A stretch of DNA of 64,000 nt from Chitinophaga filiformis (lineage in GTDB: Bacteria > Bacteroidota > Bacteroidia > Chitinophagales > Chitinophagaceae), in NCBI RefSeq assembly GCF_900102545.1, contig NZ_FNBN01000001.1:447439-511438 (forward strand), written 5' to 3'. Below, in pieces: positions 34,452 through 42,896 of the stretch. How positions within the stretch are numbered: position 1 is the first letter of the stretch; every line of letters begins with the position of its first letter. A program made the position numbers and the translations under genes. The notes under the pieces were generated by a model. The model was not told the DNA's origin, did no database searches, and saw nothing but the letters and a program-made list of their open reading frames with translations.

Positions 34452-34484
34452 ATGCCTTTGATATGCCTTTGATATGCCTTTGCC
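34452..34484. repeat. 11-bp tandem repeat, three units (ATGCCTTTGAT type)
   Basis: ATGCCTTTGAT (34452-34462), ATGCCTTTGAT (34463-34473), ATGCCTTTGCC (34474-34484), then ATGCAGG. It has the same 11-bp period as the arrays at 5689 and 21983 but a different core sequence. Confidence 0.75.
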
Positions 34485-34543
34485 ATGCAGGAGGAATTGA
34501 TAAAACACAAAGACGCAAACGCCATTATGACAGTTTTCTGAAT

Positions 34544-35476
34544 CTATTTATTCTGTGTTCCTTCTGCTGGTTCCTGGGGCAGTGCAGCTGCGGCTTCAGG
34601 CCAGGACTCATTACCATCCTTATCCACATAGCCGATACGGCCGTTTAGCCGGATCAGCCCCCTGCCTTTGGAGTAAGTATATGCCTTATCGTATTTCTGG
34701 GGAATCACCACCTGGTTTGCCTTATTAATGAAGCCGTATTTCCGGTCAGTTGCCACAGCCACCAGGCCTTCGTTGAAATTGCCTACCCAGTCGTACACCA
34801 ATGGAATAACCAGTTCGCCCTTTATATTAATAAAGCCGAATTTCTTATCCTGCCTTACCCAGGCCATTCCATCACGGAACGGACCCACCTTCTCGTAGGG
34901 TGTCATCACGACTTTGCCTGTTTGCAAATCGGCCCTGCCGCATTTTCCATCTATATATACCAGCATACTCCCATTAGTCACGAAGCCAAGGTGCTCATAT
35001 TCAGTCTTTAAGATCATTTTACCCTTAGAATTGACTACCCCGTATTTCCCTTCCAGGAATACAGATACGTAACCATCCCTCAGTCCGGTCACATCGTCAT
35101 ATTTGGGCGCTATCAGTTCTTTCCCCTTACTATCCAGCATACCAGTCTTTCCATTGAGCTTTACCATAGGGTAATGGCCCTCTTTCATCCAGGCAGAGTC
35201 ATATTTCAGGGAAGAGGTCTTGCCATCGGCCAGCAGGAAACCGTATTTCTTATTCTTTTTCACAGCTGCCAGTCCGTTATGGAAAGGAGCAATTGCATCG
35301 TATACCGGTGCTATGACCACCTTACCCGACGTATCGGTAAATCCATACTTGCCGGCTTTTTCAATCTTTACCAGGAGAAGGGCATCTCCTTCTGTTTTAC
35401 CCCCGGAGGTTAACGACTGGGAATAACCCATAATTGCCGGGAACAGCAGGGACAGGAGCATAGGACTCTTTTTCAT
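34544..35476 (-). CDS. WG-repeat (KWG Leptospira-type) exported protein
   Basis: 310 aa with a signal peptide (MKKSPMLLSLLFPAIMGYSQ). The rest is about eight repeats of roughly 30-38 residues with the pattern KYGF.....GK.VI.P.YD....F..G.A.V, for example KKYGFLLADGK, KTGMLDSKGKELIAPKYDD, GKYGVVNSKGKM, KKFGFINIKGELVIPLVYD, RKYGFINKANQVVIPQKYD. Such repeats fold into a beta-rich superhelix used for binding; the family has no defined enzymatic function. It is a single gene on the minus strand. A TATTTTTG box at 35502-35495 gives an exact TAnnTTTG match 19 bp before the start. Confidence 0.9.
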   Translation of the reverse strand: MKKSPMLLSLLFPAIMGYSQSLTSGGKTEGDALLLVKIEKAGKYGFTDTSGKVVIAPVYDAIAPFHNGLAAVKKNKKYGFLLADGKTSSLKYDSAWMKEGHYPMVKLNGKTGMLDSKGKELIAPKYDDVTGLRDGYVSVFLEGKYGVVNSKGKMILKTEYEHLGFVTNGSMLVYIDGKCGRADLQTGKVVMTPYEKVGPFRDGMAWVRQDKKFGFINIKGELVIPLVYDWVGNFNEGLVAVATDRKYGFINKANQVVIPQKYDKAYTYSKGRGLIRLNGRIGYVDKDGNESWPEAAAALPQEPAEGTQNK

Positions 35477-35582
35477 AGGTAGCTATTATGCTACCAAAAA
35501 TAGTAAAAAAAGAGGCATTTGAATATAATAAATATGTAAATAACTCACTGGCACCTGATAAACAGGTCATTAATAATAATTG

Positions 35583-36164
35583 CTATAGCTGGATGGATGT
35601 GCCCAGTACTTTCAGGAAAGCCGCAACCCACTGCGGATGGGCAGGCCAGGCCGGGGCAGTTACCAGATTGCCGTCTGTTACCGCTTCATCAATGTTCACA
35701 GCAGCATAATTCCCGCCTGCCAGGGTCACCTCGGGCGCTACGGCAGGATAGGCGGTCAATGTGCGGCCTCTCACTGCATCTGCTGCCGTCAGGATCTGTA
35801 TACCATGACAAATGGCAGCAATAGGTTTGCCGGCTGCGACAAACTGTTTTACCATGTCGATCACTTTTGCATTCAATCGCAGGTATTCCGGCGCCCTTCC
35901 TCCGGCAATCATCAGTGCATCATAAGAGGATACCTGCACATCTGAAAAAGAGGCGTTCAGCACAAAATAATGCCCCCGCTTCTCACTATAGGTCTGATCT
36001 CCCTCAAAATCGTGGATAGCGGTAATAATCTTGTCTCCCGCTGATTTATCCGGACAAACGGCGTGAATAGTATGTCCGATCATCTGCATCATTTGGAAGG
36101 GGACCATTGTTTCATAATCTTCTGCGTAATCGCCTGTAAGAAAGAGGATCTTTTGTTGTGACAT
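35583..36164 (-). CDS. DJ-1/PfpI family protein (possible glyoxalase III or amidase)
   Basis: 193 aa. Class-I glutamine-amidotransferase-like fold with the nucleophile elbow AAICHGIQIL: Cys119 followed by His120. ALMIAGGRAPEYLRLN and the opening KILFLTGDYAEDYETMVPFQ with the Glu of E-D-Y-E fit the catalytic site described for DJ-1/PfpI proteins, which act as glyoxalases, peptidases or chaperones. It is complete and monocistronic. A TAACTTTA box (36196-36189) precedes it, one base off the TAnnTTTG consensus. The substrate cannot be told from the sequence. Confidence 0.88.
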   Translation of the reverse strand: MSQQKILFLTGDYAEDYETMVPFQMMQMIGHTIHAVCPDKSAGDKIITAIHDFEGDQTYSEKRGHYFVLNASFSDVQVSSYDALMIAGGRAPEYLRLNAKVIDMVKQFVAAGKPIAAICHGIQILTAADAVRGRTLTAYPAVAPEVTLAGGNYAAVNIDEAVTDGNLVTAPAWPAHPQWVAAFLKVLGTSIQL

Positions 36165-36200
36165 GAGTCGGGGATTTTTGGGTGTCTCTAAAGTTAATGA

Positions 36201-36241
36201 AAAAAAGGCTCCGGTAGTATTAACTCTATACTACCGGAGCC
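36201..36241 (-). terminator. Rho-independent terminator of the susC-susD operon
   Basis: Perfect 14-bp stem: GGCTCCGGTAGTAT (36207-36220) and ATACTACCGGAGCC (36228-36241), 7-nt loop. A6 on the plus strand (36201-36206) gives U6 after the stem in the minus-strand transcript. It lies about 110 nt after the susD stop. Confidence 0.95.
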
Positions 36242-36351
36242 ACAGGGGTTTTCATGAGGGAAATATTTTTCGTATACATCTGCCTTTCTGACCTACTTGG
36301 ACCAGGAATTCAGGCTACAGTACACGATGAAAGAGCCTTCTTCCAATCAGA

Positions 36352-37965
36352 TCAATAGTCAGGGTTTTGCGGAAATTCATTACTTGTTCTATCTATCTGA
36401 TCCTGTGGAATAGGACGCAGCATATGCTTTTGTTCAATATTAGGACCTCCCTGCGGATTGTGGAGGCGTACACGTTCCAGCAATTTGTTGGTACGCACCA
36501 GGTCAAACCATTGCTGCTGCTCTCCTACCAGTTCACGGCCACGTTCATCCAGGATGAAATCTATATTCAGCTGCGCTTCCGTGATCTTCATAGCATCACG
36601 GTGTGCGCTGGTTTCAGCCTCTGTAGCACCCACACGTGCTGCACGCATACGCAGGGTGTTCAGATAACCTACAGCTCCTGCTTTATCACCTTTATACATC
36701 AATGCTTCCGCAGCTATCAGATAGTCTTCTGCAAGGCGGTAAGCGATGAAAGGACGTACACCTGAGGCCTGGTTGTCAGGACGCAAAGCATCTGCAAATT
36801 TGTTCAGTGATGGATACAAACGTTCTGTGTAATTACGCGGAGGCACCAGCTGATAATTCTTGCTGGCGATCTGCTCATCCGTCACGTTATACCCCGGCAT
36901 ATAAACGGAAGTATCTCCTATTTTCAACTTGGTACTACCGGCATTGGCAAACCATACCGTTGTGAAGAATTTCTCATAACGGGTATCGTGTACGCGATCG
37001 GCAAACAATGTGTCCAGCAGGAACTTTGTAGGGCGGAAACGCTTCCACGGCGTACCATTTGCCAGATCACGTTTCATACCACCCAGCACATCATACTGCA
37101 TCAGGAAGAAACGGCAGGCGTTATTATCCGTAGCATTATACAAGGCATCGGTGGTAAACTGTACGGCAAACACTGTCTCCGCATTATTCTCTTTACCCTG
37201 TGCCCATACCTGACCTACATCTGATAACAACTGCATACCATATTGGGAGATCACGCGGGTAGCATATGTAGCTGCGCTGTCATAATCAGTAGCGCCTTTG
37301 GCAACAGAAGTAGCCCTGGTCAGATATACTCTTGCCATCAGGTGCTCAGCTGCCGGTTTGGTAGCACGGCCCCATTCTGCCTGTGTAACAGGTAATGTCT
37401 GCGCTGCATATTGCAGATCGGCCAGGATAGCGTTGTAAATATCCGGAACCGGATCACGATGCGCTTCCGTAAGGATCTCTTTGTTCTCTGTTAACCGCAG
37501 AGGAACGGCACCAAACATCTGCACGAGCAGGAAATAATAGTTCGCCCGGCAAAAGCGTGCCTGCGCTACACCAGAGCGTTTTGCAGCACTATCCAGATCA
37601 GGTATCTGGTCGGCCCTTCCAATAGCGACATTACAGGTATTGATAGCCTGGTAAAAGGCATTCCATATTTCACGCAGGTGAGCGTAACGGGGATCCAGTT
37701 GCGATGTATACTGATTCGCGAATTTAAAATCGCCATCAGAACCATTCGTATAAGTATCTGTACCAAATACGCTTGTTGTCATACCGCGCTCTGTACTATA
37801 GAAGCTGCGCAGACCAGTATAGCTACCGGCTACTGCAGTCTGGAAACCGGCTGCGTTATTGTAAAAATCATCCGTTACCGATGATACCACATCTTCATCC
37901 AGCATTTTATTACACCCTGTCACAATGCACGCGCATATGAACAGGTACCAGCATATATTTCTCAT
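36352..37965 (-). CDS. SusD/RagB family outer-membrane lipoprotein
   Basis: 537 aa from the ATG at 37965 (lipoprotein signal MRNICWYLFICACIVTGC, Cys18); the frame is open 23 codons further into susC and that part is not used. SusD features: IWNAFYQAINTCNVAIGRADQI, QARFCRANYYFLLVQMFGAVPLRL, FIAYRLAEDYLIAAEALMYKGDKAGAV, and the C-terminal FILDERGRELVGEQQQWFDLVRTN... LRPIPQDQIDRTSNEFPQNPDY. It follows susC by 19 bp. No glycosidase is part of the operon; a DUF1080 gene is divergent. It should bind oligosaccharides at the surface as the lid of the neighbouring SusC. Confidence 0.93.
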   Translation of the reverse strand: MRNICWYLFICACIVTGCNKMLDEDVVSSVTDDFYNNAAGFQTAVAGSYTGLRSFYSTERGMTTSVFGTDTYTNGSDGDFKFANQYTSQLDPRYAHLREIWNAFYQAINTCNVAIGRADQIPDLDSAAKRSGVAQARFCRANYYFLLVQMFGAVPLRLTENKEILTEAHRDPVPDIYNAILADLQYAAQTLPVTQAEWGRATKPAAEHLMARVYLTRATSVAKGATDYDSAATYATRVISQYGMQLLSDVGQVWAQGKENNAETVFAVQFTTDALYNATDNNACRFFLMQYDVLGGMKRDLANGTPWKRFRPTKFLLDTLFADRVHDTRYEKFFTTVWFANAGSTKLKIGDTSVYMPGYNVTDEQIASKNYQLVPPRNYTERLYPSLNKFADALRPDNQASGVRPFIAYRLAEDYLIAAEALMYKGDKAGAVGYLNTLRMRAARVGATEAETSAHRDAMKITEAQLNIDFILDERGRELVGEQQQWFDLVRTNKLLERVRLHNPQGGPNIEQKHMLRPIPQDQIDRTSNEFPQNPDY

Positions 37966-37984
37966 AAATATTTTTTTTGTTGCA

Positions 37985-40975
37985 TTAAAAAGTAGCACTG
38001 ACACCAAACTGTAACATCCAGGTAGCAGGTGCATCCACCCCGATAATATTCACGTCTTCAGGATCTATACCTTTGTACTTCTGCCTGTAAGACGCGAGGA
38101 TCAATGGTTGTTTTACATCCACGGAGAACCTCAATGACTCCATCTGCCAGCGTTTCATTATACGGGAAGGCAGTGAATATCCAAGCGTGATATTCCTGAT
38201 CTTGATGAAGTCACCATCAAAGTAACTCAGTGTATTATAGTTGTTAGGACGCTCCTGGTTAGCATTTGGACGGGGGAAAGCATTGGTATGATTTGTTGGT
38301 GTCCAGTAATCCACATCCAGGTTATTATAACGACCGAAGAGCGTATTGAATGAGGAATAAAAATCACTCTTCACCATGCTACCCATACGTGCAAATGCGA
38401 CAACAGACAGATCAATTCCTTTGTAAGAGAAACGTTGTGTCATACCACCTGACCATTTAGGTTGTGGTGCACCAAGAATAGTACGGTCTTTATCGTCCAG
38501 CTTTTTATCACCATTGATATCAGCAAGCTGTATCTCACCCTGGTGTTGTTTGTAGACCTGTGCGGCCGCTTCATCCTGCCAGATACCTACTTTTTTGTAG
38601 TCATAATACACATAGGTAGGGCTGCCTACAAACCAGCCATTACCTACATCCTGTGTTTTGCCTTCACCCAGTGCAAGGATCTTCTCACGGTTTCTGAACC
38701 AGTTCACATCCATTGACCAATTAAAGCCACCTTTTGTATTAAGAATGACAGCTGACAAGCCTACTTCCCAACCCTTGTTCTGTGTAACACCTGTATTCTC
38801 CAATACATAGTTTACACCATTACTGTAAGGCAGGAATCTTTGCAGCAACAGGTCGGTGGTTTTCTGTTTATACTGATCAATACTACCGGTAAGTCTTCCG
38901 TTGAAGAAACTGAAGTCAATGCCGTAGTTAAAGGAAGCGGTAGTTTCCCAGGTAAGATTAGGATTACGCAGCAGGATCGGAGAAAAGCCCGTCACACCTT
39001 TATTACCGAAGGAATAAGGTACACGTCCCAGCAGTCCCTGTGTAGCATAAGGAGGTATACCAGTATTACCGATACGGCCATAGCTGGCGCGCACCTTCAG
39101 GATATCAACCCAGGATGCTCTTTTCATAAAATCTTCGCCGGTTATGTTCCATCCTACTGCTACTGAAGGGAAATATCCCCATTTATGCCCTGGTGCAAAG
39201 CGGGAAGAACCATCTGAACGTAAGGTCAATGTCAGCAGGTAACGGTCGTCATAACCATAGTTCAAACGTCCCATATAAGACAGGATCGTCCATGTACCAA
39301 GCTGACTGCTGATGCCTGTTACGTTAGCGGCCTGCCCGAGGTTATAATATTCCTGCCATTCCACCGGAATACCTCTTACAGAAGCAGAAGAGGAGTCTTC
39401 ACGCTGACGCTGCACACTGTATAATGCAGTCAGGTTCAGCGAGTGTTTTTTGATGGTCCTGTTGTAGGTCAGCAGGTTCTCTACTGTATAAGCCCACACC
39501 AGCTGGCCCTCTTTTTTGGCAGTAGCATCGCCACCACCGATGAGCAGGTCAGTATTCTTTTTCCCCTGGAAGAGGCCATAGTTATTCTGGAAAACATCGG
39601 TACCTACATTGAGGCGGTATTTTAATCCGTCGAGGATCGTTACCTCTCCATATAAGCTGTTGAAGAAACGGATATGACTCAGTCTCTCTACACGGTTACC
39701 ATCCTGATAATCCAGCAATGCATTGGGCTGTTGGTTATCTGCTGTCGGATAAGTAATGAGCTTACCTGAAGCATCATAAGGATCAGCGATAGGCAGCATT
39801 TTGAGCGAAGCGCTCATACCGTTGTAAGTACTGCCTTTACGCATGCTGTAGGTAGACAGTGAAGAGATGCCCACCTGTATGCGTTTGCCTATCATCTGGT
39901 CGACACCTACATGCAGGTTATAGCGTTCGTAACTTTGTAATTTAAGTACGCCCTGGTCTTTGAAGTAACCTCCGGTTACTGCGTACTTGGTGGTTTCGTT
40001 ACCACCACTTACACCAAGTGAATGGCGGGTTTGCCATCCCTGGTCTATCATAAGGGATTGCCAGTCGGTGTTCACACCTTTTTTAATATTAGCCAGCTCC
40101 ACAGCGGTGAATATCTTCGCATCTGAAGCGTCAGGATTATTATCATCGTAGTTCCCAGTCGTACGGTTTGCTTCTCTCTTCATGGCAAGGTACTGCTGAC
40201 TGTTCATCATATCAGTTCTGCCAAGTGAATTAACGACACCATACATACCGCTGTAAAAGACCTGTGGTTTACCGATCTTTCCTTTGCGGGTACTTACCAG
40301 GACAACGCCATTCGCACCACGCGAACCATAGATAGCGGTAGCAGATGCATCCTTCAGTACATCCATGGAAGAAATGTCCTGCGGATTGATGTCATTAAGA
40401 TTACCGGCAAAAGGAATTCCATCTACAACATAGAGCGGATCATTACCTGCCGACAAAGAACGTGTTCCCCTTACCCTTACCTGTGGCTCATCACCCGGTT
40501 TGCTACTATTATTTAATACATCAATCCCCGGTGTTCTGCCCTGGAGTGCCTGTTGTGCGTTGGTTACAGGAACCTCCATAATTGTTTTACTGTTAATAGA
40601 GGATATGGCCCCGGTCACATCCTTTTTCTTTTGCTGGCCATAACCAACTACAACAACTTCGTCGAGTTTTTTCTGGTCTTCTGCCAGTTTTACTTCAATG
40701 TCTGACCTGCCATTCACAGGCACTTCCTGTGGAAGGAAGCCAATAAAGGAGAAAGTCAGTACTGCATCTTTCGGCGCCTGGAGTTTGTAGGAGCCGGTAA
40801 CATCGGTCACTGTTCCATTCTTTTGTCCCTTGATGGATACTGATGCGCCGATAATAGGATTACCGTCCGGTCCGGTGACTTTTCCCCTGATAGGGATGGA
40901 TTGGGCGCTTACAAATGTGCTGTACAATAGCAGACATAATAGGAGAGCGCGCGTCTTCGATAACGTGTTCTTCAT
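37985..40975 (-). CDS. SusC/RagA TonB-linked outer-membrane transporter (no STN domain)
   Basis: 996 aa from the ATG at 40975 (MKNTLSKTRALLLCLLLYS, signal peptide to about 25); an open extension of 17 codons upstream is Cys-rich and not used. A CarboxypepD_reg-like domain (about 28-110; RGKVTGPDGNPIIGASVSIKG) precedes the plug (VVVGYGQQKKKDVTGAISS; LQGRTPGIDVLNNSSKPGDEP; YVVDGIPFAGNLNDI; SATAIYGSRGANGVVLVST), then the barrel ending GVSATF. It lacks STN, so the locus is not wired to an anti-sigma factor; two LacI-type operators upstream suggest a repressor instead. It should import a glucoside or disaccharide taken up with the SusD protein. Confidence 0.93.
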   Translation of the reverse strand: MKNTLSKTRALLLCLLLYSTFVSAQSIPIRGKVTGPDGNPIIGASVSIKGQKNGTVTDVTGSYKLQAPKDAVLTFSFIGFLPQEVPVNGRSDIEVKLAEDQKKLDEVVVVGYGQQKKKDVTGAISSINSKTIMEVPVTNAQQALQGRTPGIDVLNNSSKPGDEPQVRVRGTRSLSAGNDPLYVVDGIPFAGNLNDINPQDISSMDVLKDASATAIYGSRGANGVVLVSTRKGKIGKPQVFYSGMYGVVNSLGRTDMMNSQQYLAMKREANRTTGNYDDNNPDASDAKIFTAVELANIKKGVNTDWQSLMIDQGWQTRHSLGVSGGNETTKYAVTGGYFKDQGVLKLQSYERYNLHVGVDQMIGKRIQVGISSLSTYSMRKGSTYNGMSASLKMLPIADPYDASGKLITYPTADNQQPNALLDYQDGNRVERLSHIRFFNSLYGEVTILDGLKYRLNVGTDVFQNNYGLFQGKKNTDLLIGGGDATAKKEGQLVWAYTVENLLTYNRTIKKHSLNLTALYSVQRQREDSSSASVRGIPVEWQEYYNLGQAANVTGISSQLGTWTILSYMGRLNYGYDDRYLLTLTLRSDGSSRFAPGHKWGYFPSVAVGWNITGEDFMKRASWVDILKVRASYGRIGNTGIPPYATQGLLGRVPYSFGNKGVTGFSPILLRNPNLTWETTASFNYGIDFSFFNGRLTGSIDQYKQKTTDLLLQRFLPYSNGVNYVLENTGVTQNKGWEVGLSAVILNTKGGFNWSMDVNWFRNREKILALGEGKTQDVGNGWFVGSPTYVYYDYKKVGIWQDEAAAQVYKQHQGEIQLADINGDKKLDDKDRTILGAPQPKWSGGMTQRFSYKGIDLSVVAFARMGSMVKSDFYSSFNTLFGRYNNLDVDYWTPTNHTNAFPRPNANQERPNNYNTLSYFDGDFIKIRNITLGYSLPSRIMKRWQMESLRFSVDVKQPLILASYRQKYKGIDPEDVNIIGVDAPATWMLQFGVSATF

Positions 40976-41103
40976 ACGTAGAATTTTAAAATGATAACAG
41001 AATTCACATCCCTGAAAAGCAATCACTTATAAGTTCAACTAGGTTTTTCTATTGTATTTTTCAGAGAATGGGGTAGTACAAGTTAAGTAGATTAGTTATA
41101 AAT

Positions 41104-41171
41104 TGCAAACGATTGCATAAAATCAACCTGAAATAATACCGCTTATCATAAAATTTGTGCAATCGGTTGAA
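41104..41171. promoter_or_regulatory. Two LacI-type operators between divergent susC and DUF1080 genes
   Basis: Site 1 TGCAAACGATTGCA (41104-41117) matches the LacI-family consensus TGCAANCGNTTGCA exactly. Site 2 TGCAATCGGTTGAA (41158-41171) differs at one base. Start-to-start spacing is 54 bp, about five helical turns, so a dimer or tetramer could bind both on one face. They lie 129 bp before the susC start and 48 bp before the DUF1080 start, so one regulator could govern both directions. No LacI gene is in the window. Confidence 0.65.
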
Positions 41172-41201
41172 TAAATTCTTATCATTATTTACTTTTAAGA
41201 G

Positions 41202-41209
41202 TACTTTTG
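41202..41209 (+). promoter_or_regulatory. Candidate -7 box TACTTTTG of the double-DUF1080 gene
   Basis: Exact TAnnTTTG match 9 bp before the chosen ATG. It is 30 bp after the second LacI operator, a good position for repression. A TTG that could be read as a start codon lies inside this box. Confidence 0.45.
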
Positions 41210-41218
41210 GTTATGGTT

Positions 41219-42595
41219 ATGAAAAACACGTTATTGGTATGCAGCGCCATACTTATAAGCAGCTTCTCTGTCGCACAGCAAAAGAAAGCCGAATGGAAAA
41301 ACCTGTTTGACGGCAAAACACTGAATGGCTGGAAAGAAGTAAATGGGACAGCGATTTATGACGCTAAAGATGGGATGATCAACGGCACTTCCGTGGCCGG
41401 CAGCCCGAACTCCTTCCTTGCTACGGAAAAAGAATACGGCGATTTCATACTTGAACTTGAACTGAAGCTGGATGCTCCTATGAATTATGGCATACAGTTC
41501 CGCAGTGAGAGTAAACCAGAGTACAATAACGGCCGTGTGCATGGGTATCAGATGGAAGTTGATCCTAGCGACCGTGCCTGGAGTGGTGGTATTTATGACG
41601 AAGCCCGTCGTGGATGGTTATATCCGCTGGAACTGAACCCTGCTGCCAAATCTGCATTCAAAAAACAAGACTGGAACAAATACCGTATAGAATGCCGCGG
41701 TCCGGAAATCCGTACCTGGGTAAATGGTGTTCCTACTGCTCACCTGATCGACGATATGACACTGAAAGGCTTCATCGCTTTGCAAGTGCATCAGATATAT
41801 AAAGAAGATGATAAGGGTAAACAAATCCACTGGCGCAATATCCGCATCCTGGAAAATCCGGCGCCTTCCCAATATTCTCCATATGATAAAATATATGTAG
41901 TGAATGATATTCCCAATAATGTTTCCGAACAGGAAAAGAAGAATGGGTATCAGTTACTCTGGGATGGTAAAACCGGCAATGGCTGGCGCAGGGTGAACCA
42001 GGATAAGTTCCCGACTACCGGCTGGGGCATGGAGAATGGCGAACTGACCATTCATCAGTCCAATGGCGATGAAATGGGCTCTGGTGGCGACATTGTAACC
42101 ACGAAGGAATACAGTGCTTTTGAGCTGGAGTTTGATTTCAAGCTGACCGAAGGCGCTAACAGCGGTGTAAAATATAATGTAAAAGAAAGCTACGACACGA
42201 AGGGTAAATCAGCTATAGGACTGGAATACCAGGTACTGGACGACGAGCGTCATCCTGATGCGAAGCTGGGCCGTAACGGCAACAGGACCTTGTCTTCCCT
42301 GTATGACCTGATCCCCCGGAAAAATACTGATCTGAATAAAGCTGCAATAAAGAAGATTGGAGAATGGAATAAAGGGCGTATAATTGTGTATCCCAACAAT
42401 CATGTTGAGCATTGGTTGAATGGTTTCAAAATGGTTGAGTACGACAGAGGTTCCAAAGAATTTAAAGACCTGGTTGCGATCAGCAAATACAAAGATTGGA
42501 ATAACTTTGGATTGTGGCCCGAAGGACACATTTTATTGCAAGACCACGGCAATACAGTGTCATTCCGTAGCATAAAAATCAAAAATTTAAAATAG
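41219..42595 (+). CDS. Secreted protein with two DUF1080 domains (3-keto-disaccharide hydrolase type)
   Basis: 458 aa from the ATG at 41219, which gives a signal peptide ([21 protein letters not shown]); ATG 41213 and TTG 41207 are alternatives, the last inside a promoter box. The first DUF1080 domain (about 25-215) has [27 protein letters not shown] and [10 protein letters not shown]; the second (about 240-458) has [24 protein letters not shown] and [14 protein letters not shown]. Each is a concanavalin-like jelly roll. The family hydrolyses 3-keto-glucosides or binds them. It is divergent from a susC/susD operon and probably shares its LacI-type control, so the pair may handle an oxidised or glucosyl disaccharide. 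The pathway's oxidoreductases are not in the window. Confidence 0.88.
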   Translation: MKNTLLVCSAILISSFSVAQQKKAEWKNLFDGKTLNGWKEVNGTAIYDAKDGMINGTSVAGSPNSFLATEKEYGDFILELELKLDAPMNYGIQFRSESKPEYNNGRVHGYQMEVDPSDRAWSGGIYDEARRGWLYPLELNPAAKSAFKKQDWNKYRIECRGPEIRTWVNGVPTAHLIDDMTLKGFIALQVHQIYKEDDKGKQIHWRNIRILENPAPSQYSPYDKIYVVNDIPNNVSEQEKKNGYQLLWDGKTGNGWRRVNQDKFPTTGWGMENGELTIHQSNGDEMGSGGDIVTTKEYSAFELEFDFKLTEGANSGVKYNVKESYDTKGKSAIGLEYQVLDDERHPDAKLGRNGNRTLSSLYDLIPRKNTDLNKAAIKKIGEWNKGRIIVYPNNHVEHWLNGFKMVEYDRGSKEFKDLVAISKYKDWNNFGLWPEGHILLQDHGNTVSFRSIKIKNLK

Positions 42596-42635
42596 GTTAA
42601 CAAGTTTGGTTTGTTAATTAAGCTAATTTTGCATT

Positions 42636-42830
42636 CGCCTGCCGGCTTGTCCGGACAGGTGGGTTGATAGAAGTAAGCTCCGTTTATTCAGGTTTGTGGG
42701 ATAAAGTATCACGGAATCAATTACTTGCCTTTACTATAAATTTATAATAATGGCTTTATCAACTGATGAAAGAGTTTTCATTGTTCACTGTTCTATATAA
42801 AACATTCCGATTCTTCGGAGTGTTTTTTTT
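42636..42830 (+). ncRNA. Candidate structured small RNA, about 195 nt
   Basis: An exact TAnnTTTGc box at 42624-42632 would start transcription near 42636-42638, right where a GC-rich hairpin begins (CCTGCCGG 42638-42645 with CCGGACAGG 42651-42659). A second hairpin spans 42671-42726 (AAGTAA with TTACTT, inner TCCG with CGGA). The transcript would end at the rho-independent terminator. It does not match any RNA family I recognise. The alternative is that the terminator belongs to the long 3' end of the DUF1080 mRNA. Confidence 0.35.
42801..42830 (+). terminator. Rho-independent terminator
   Basis: Stem AACATTCCGA/TCGGAGTGTT (10 bp, one G-T pair), TTCT loop, then T8. It lies 206 bp after the DUF1080 stop and 67 bp before the DUF885 gene. 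Confidence 0.92.
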
Positions 42831-42896
42831 TATGTTTATAATTCCCGGAAGCTAAATAACGTACAGAAATATATCATCTTCATCTAATCGCAACAC

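Larger units (their letters stand above)
34159..34543. other. Intergenic region upstream of atpG, with an 11-bp repeat
   Basis: 385 bp with no gene. The right half holds three 11-mers (34452-34484). Near atpG there is the TACCTTTG box. A weak C/G-rich hairpin (CCGGG.../CCCGG near 34310-34325) lies between and may end the WG-repeat transcript. Confidence 0.45.
42596..42896. other. Intergenic region holding a candidate small RNA
   Basis: 301 bp between two plus-strand genes. A promoter-like TAATTTTGC (42624-42632) is followed by three hairpins, the last a strong terminator at 42801-42830. A 16-codon frame starting at 42750 is too short to trust. Confidence 0.45.

Noticed and set aside
41207..41218. 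TTG at 41207 as the start of the double-DUF1080 gene
   Set aside because: It lies within the TACTTTTG promoter-like box; the ATG at 41219 gives a clean signal peptide.
42750..42800. 16-codon ORF before the terminator
   Set aside because: Too short and with no support; the region looks better as a structured RNA or 3' untranslated region.
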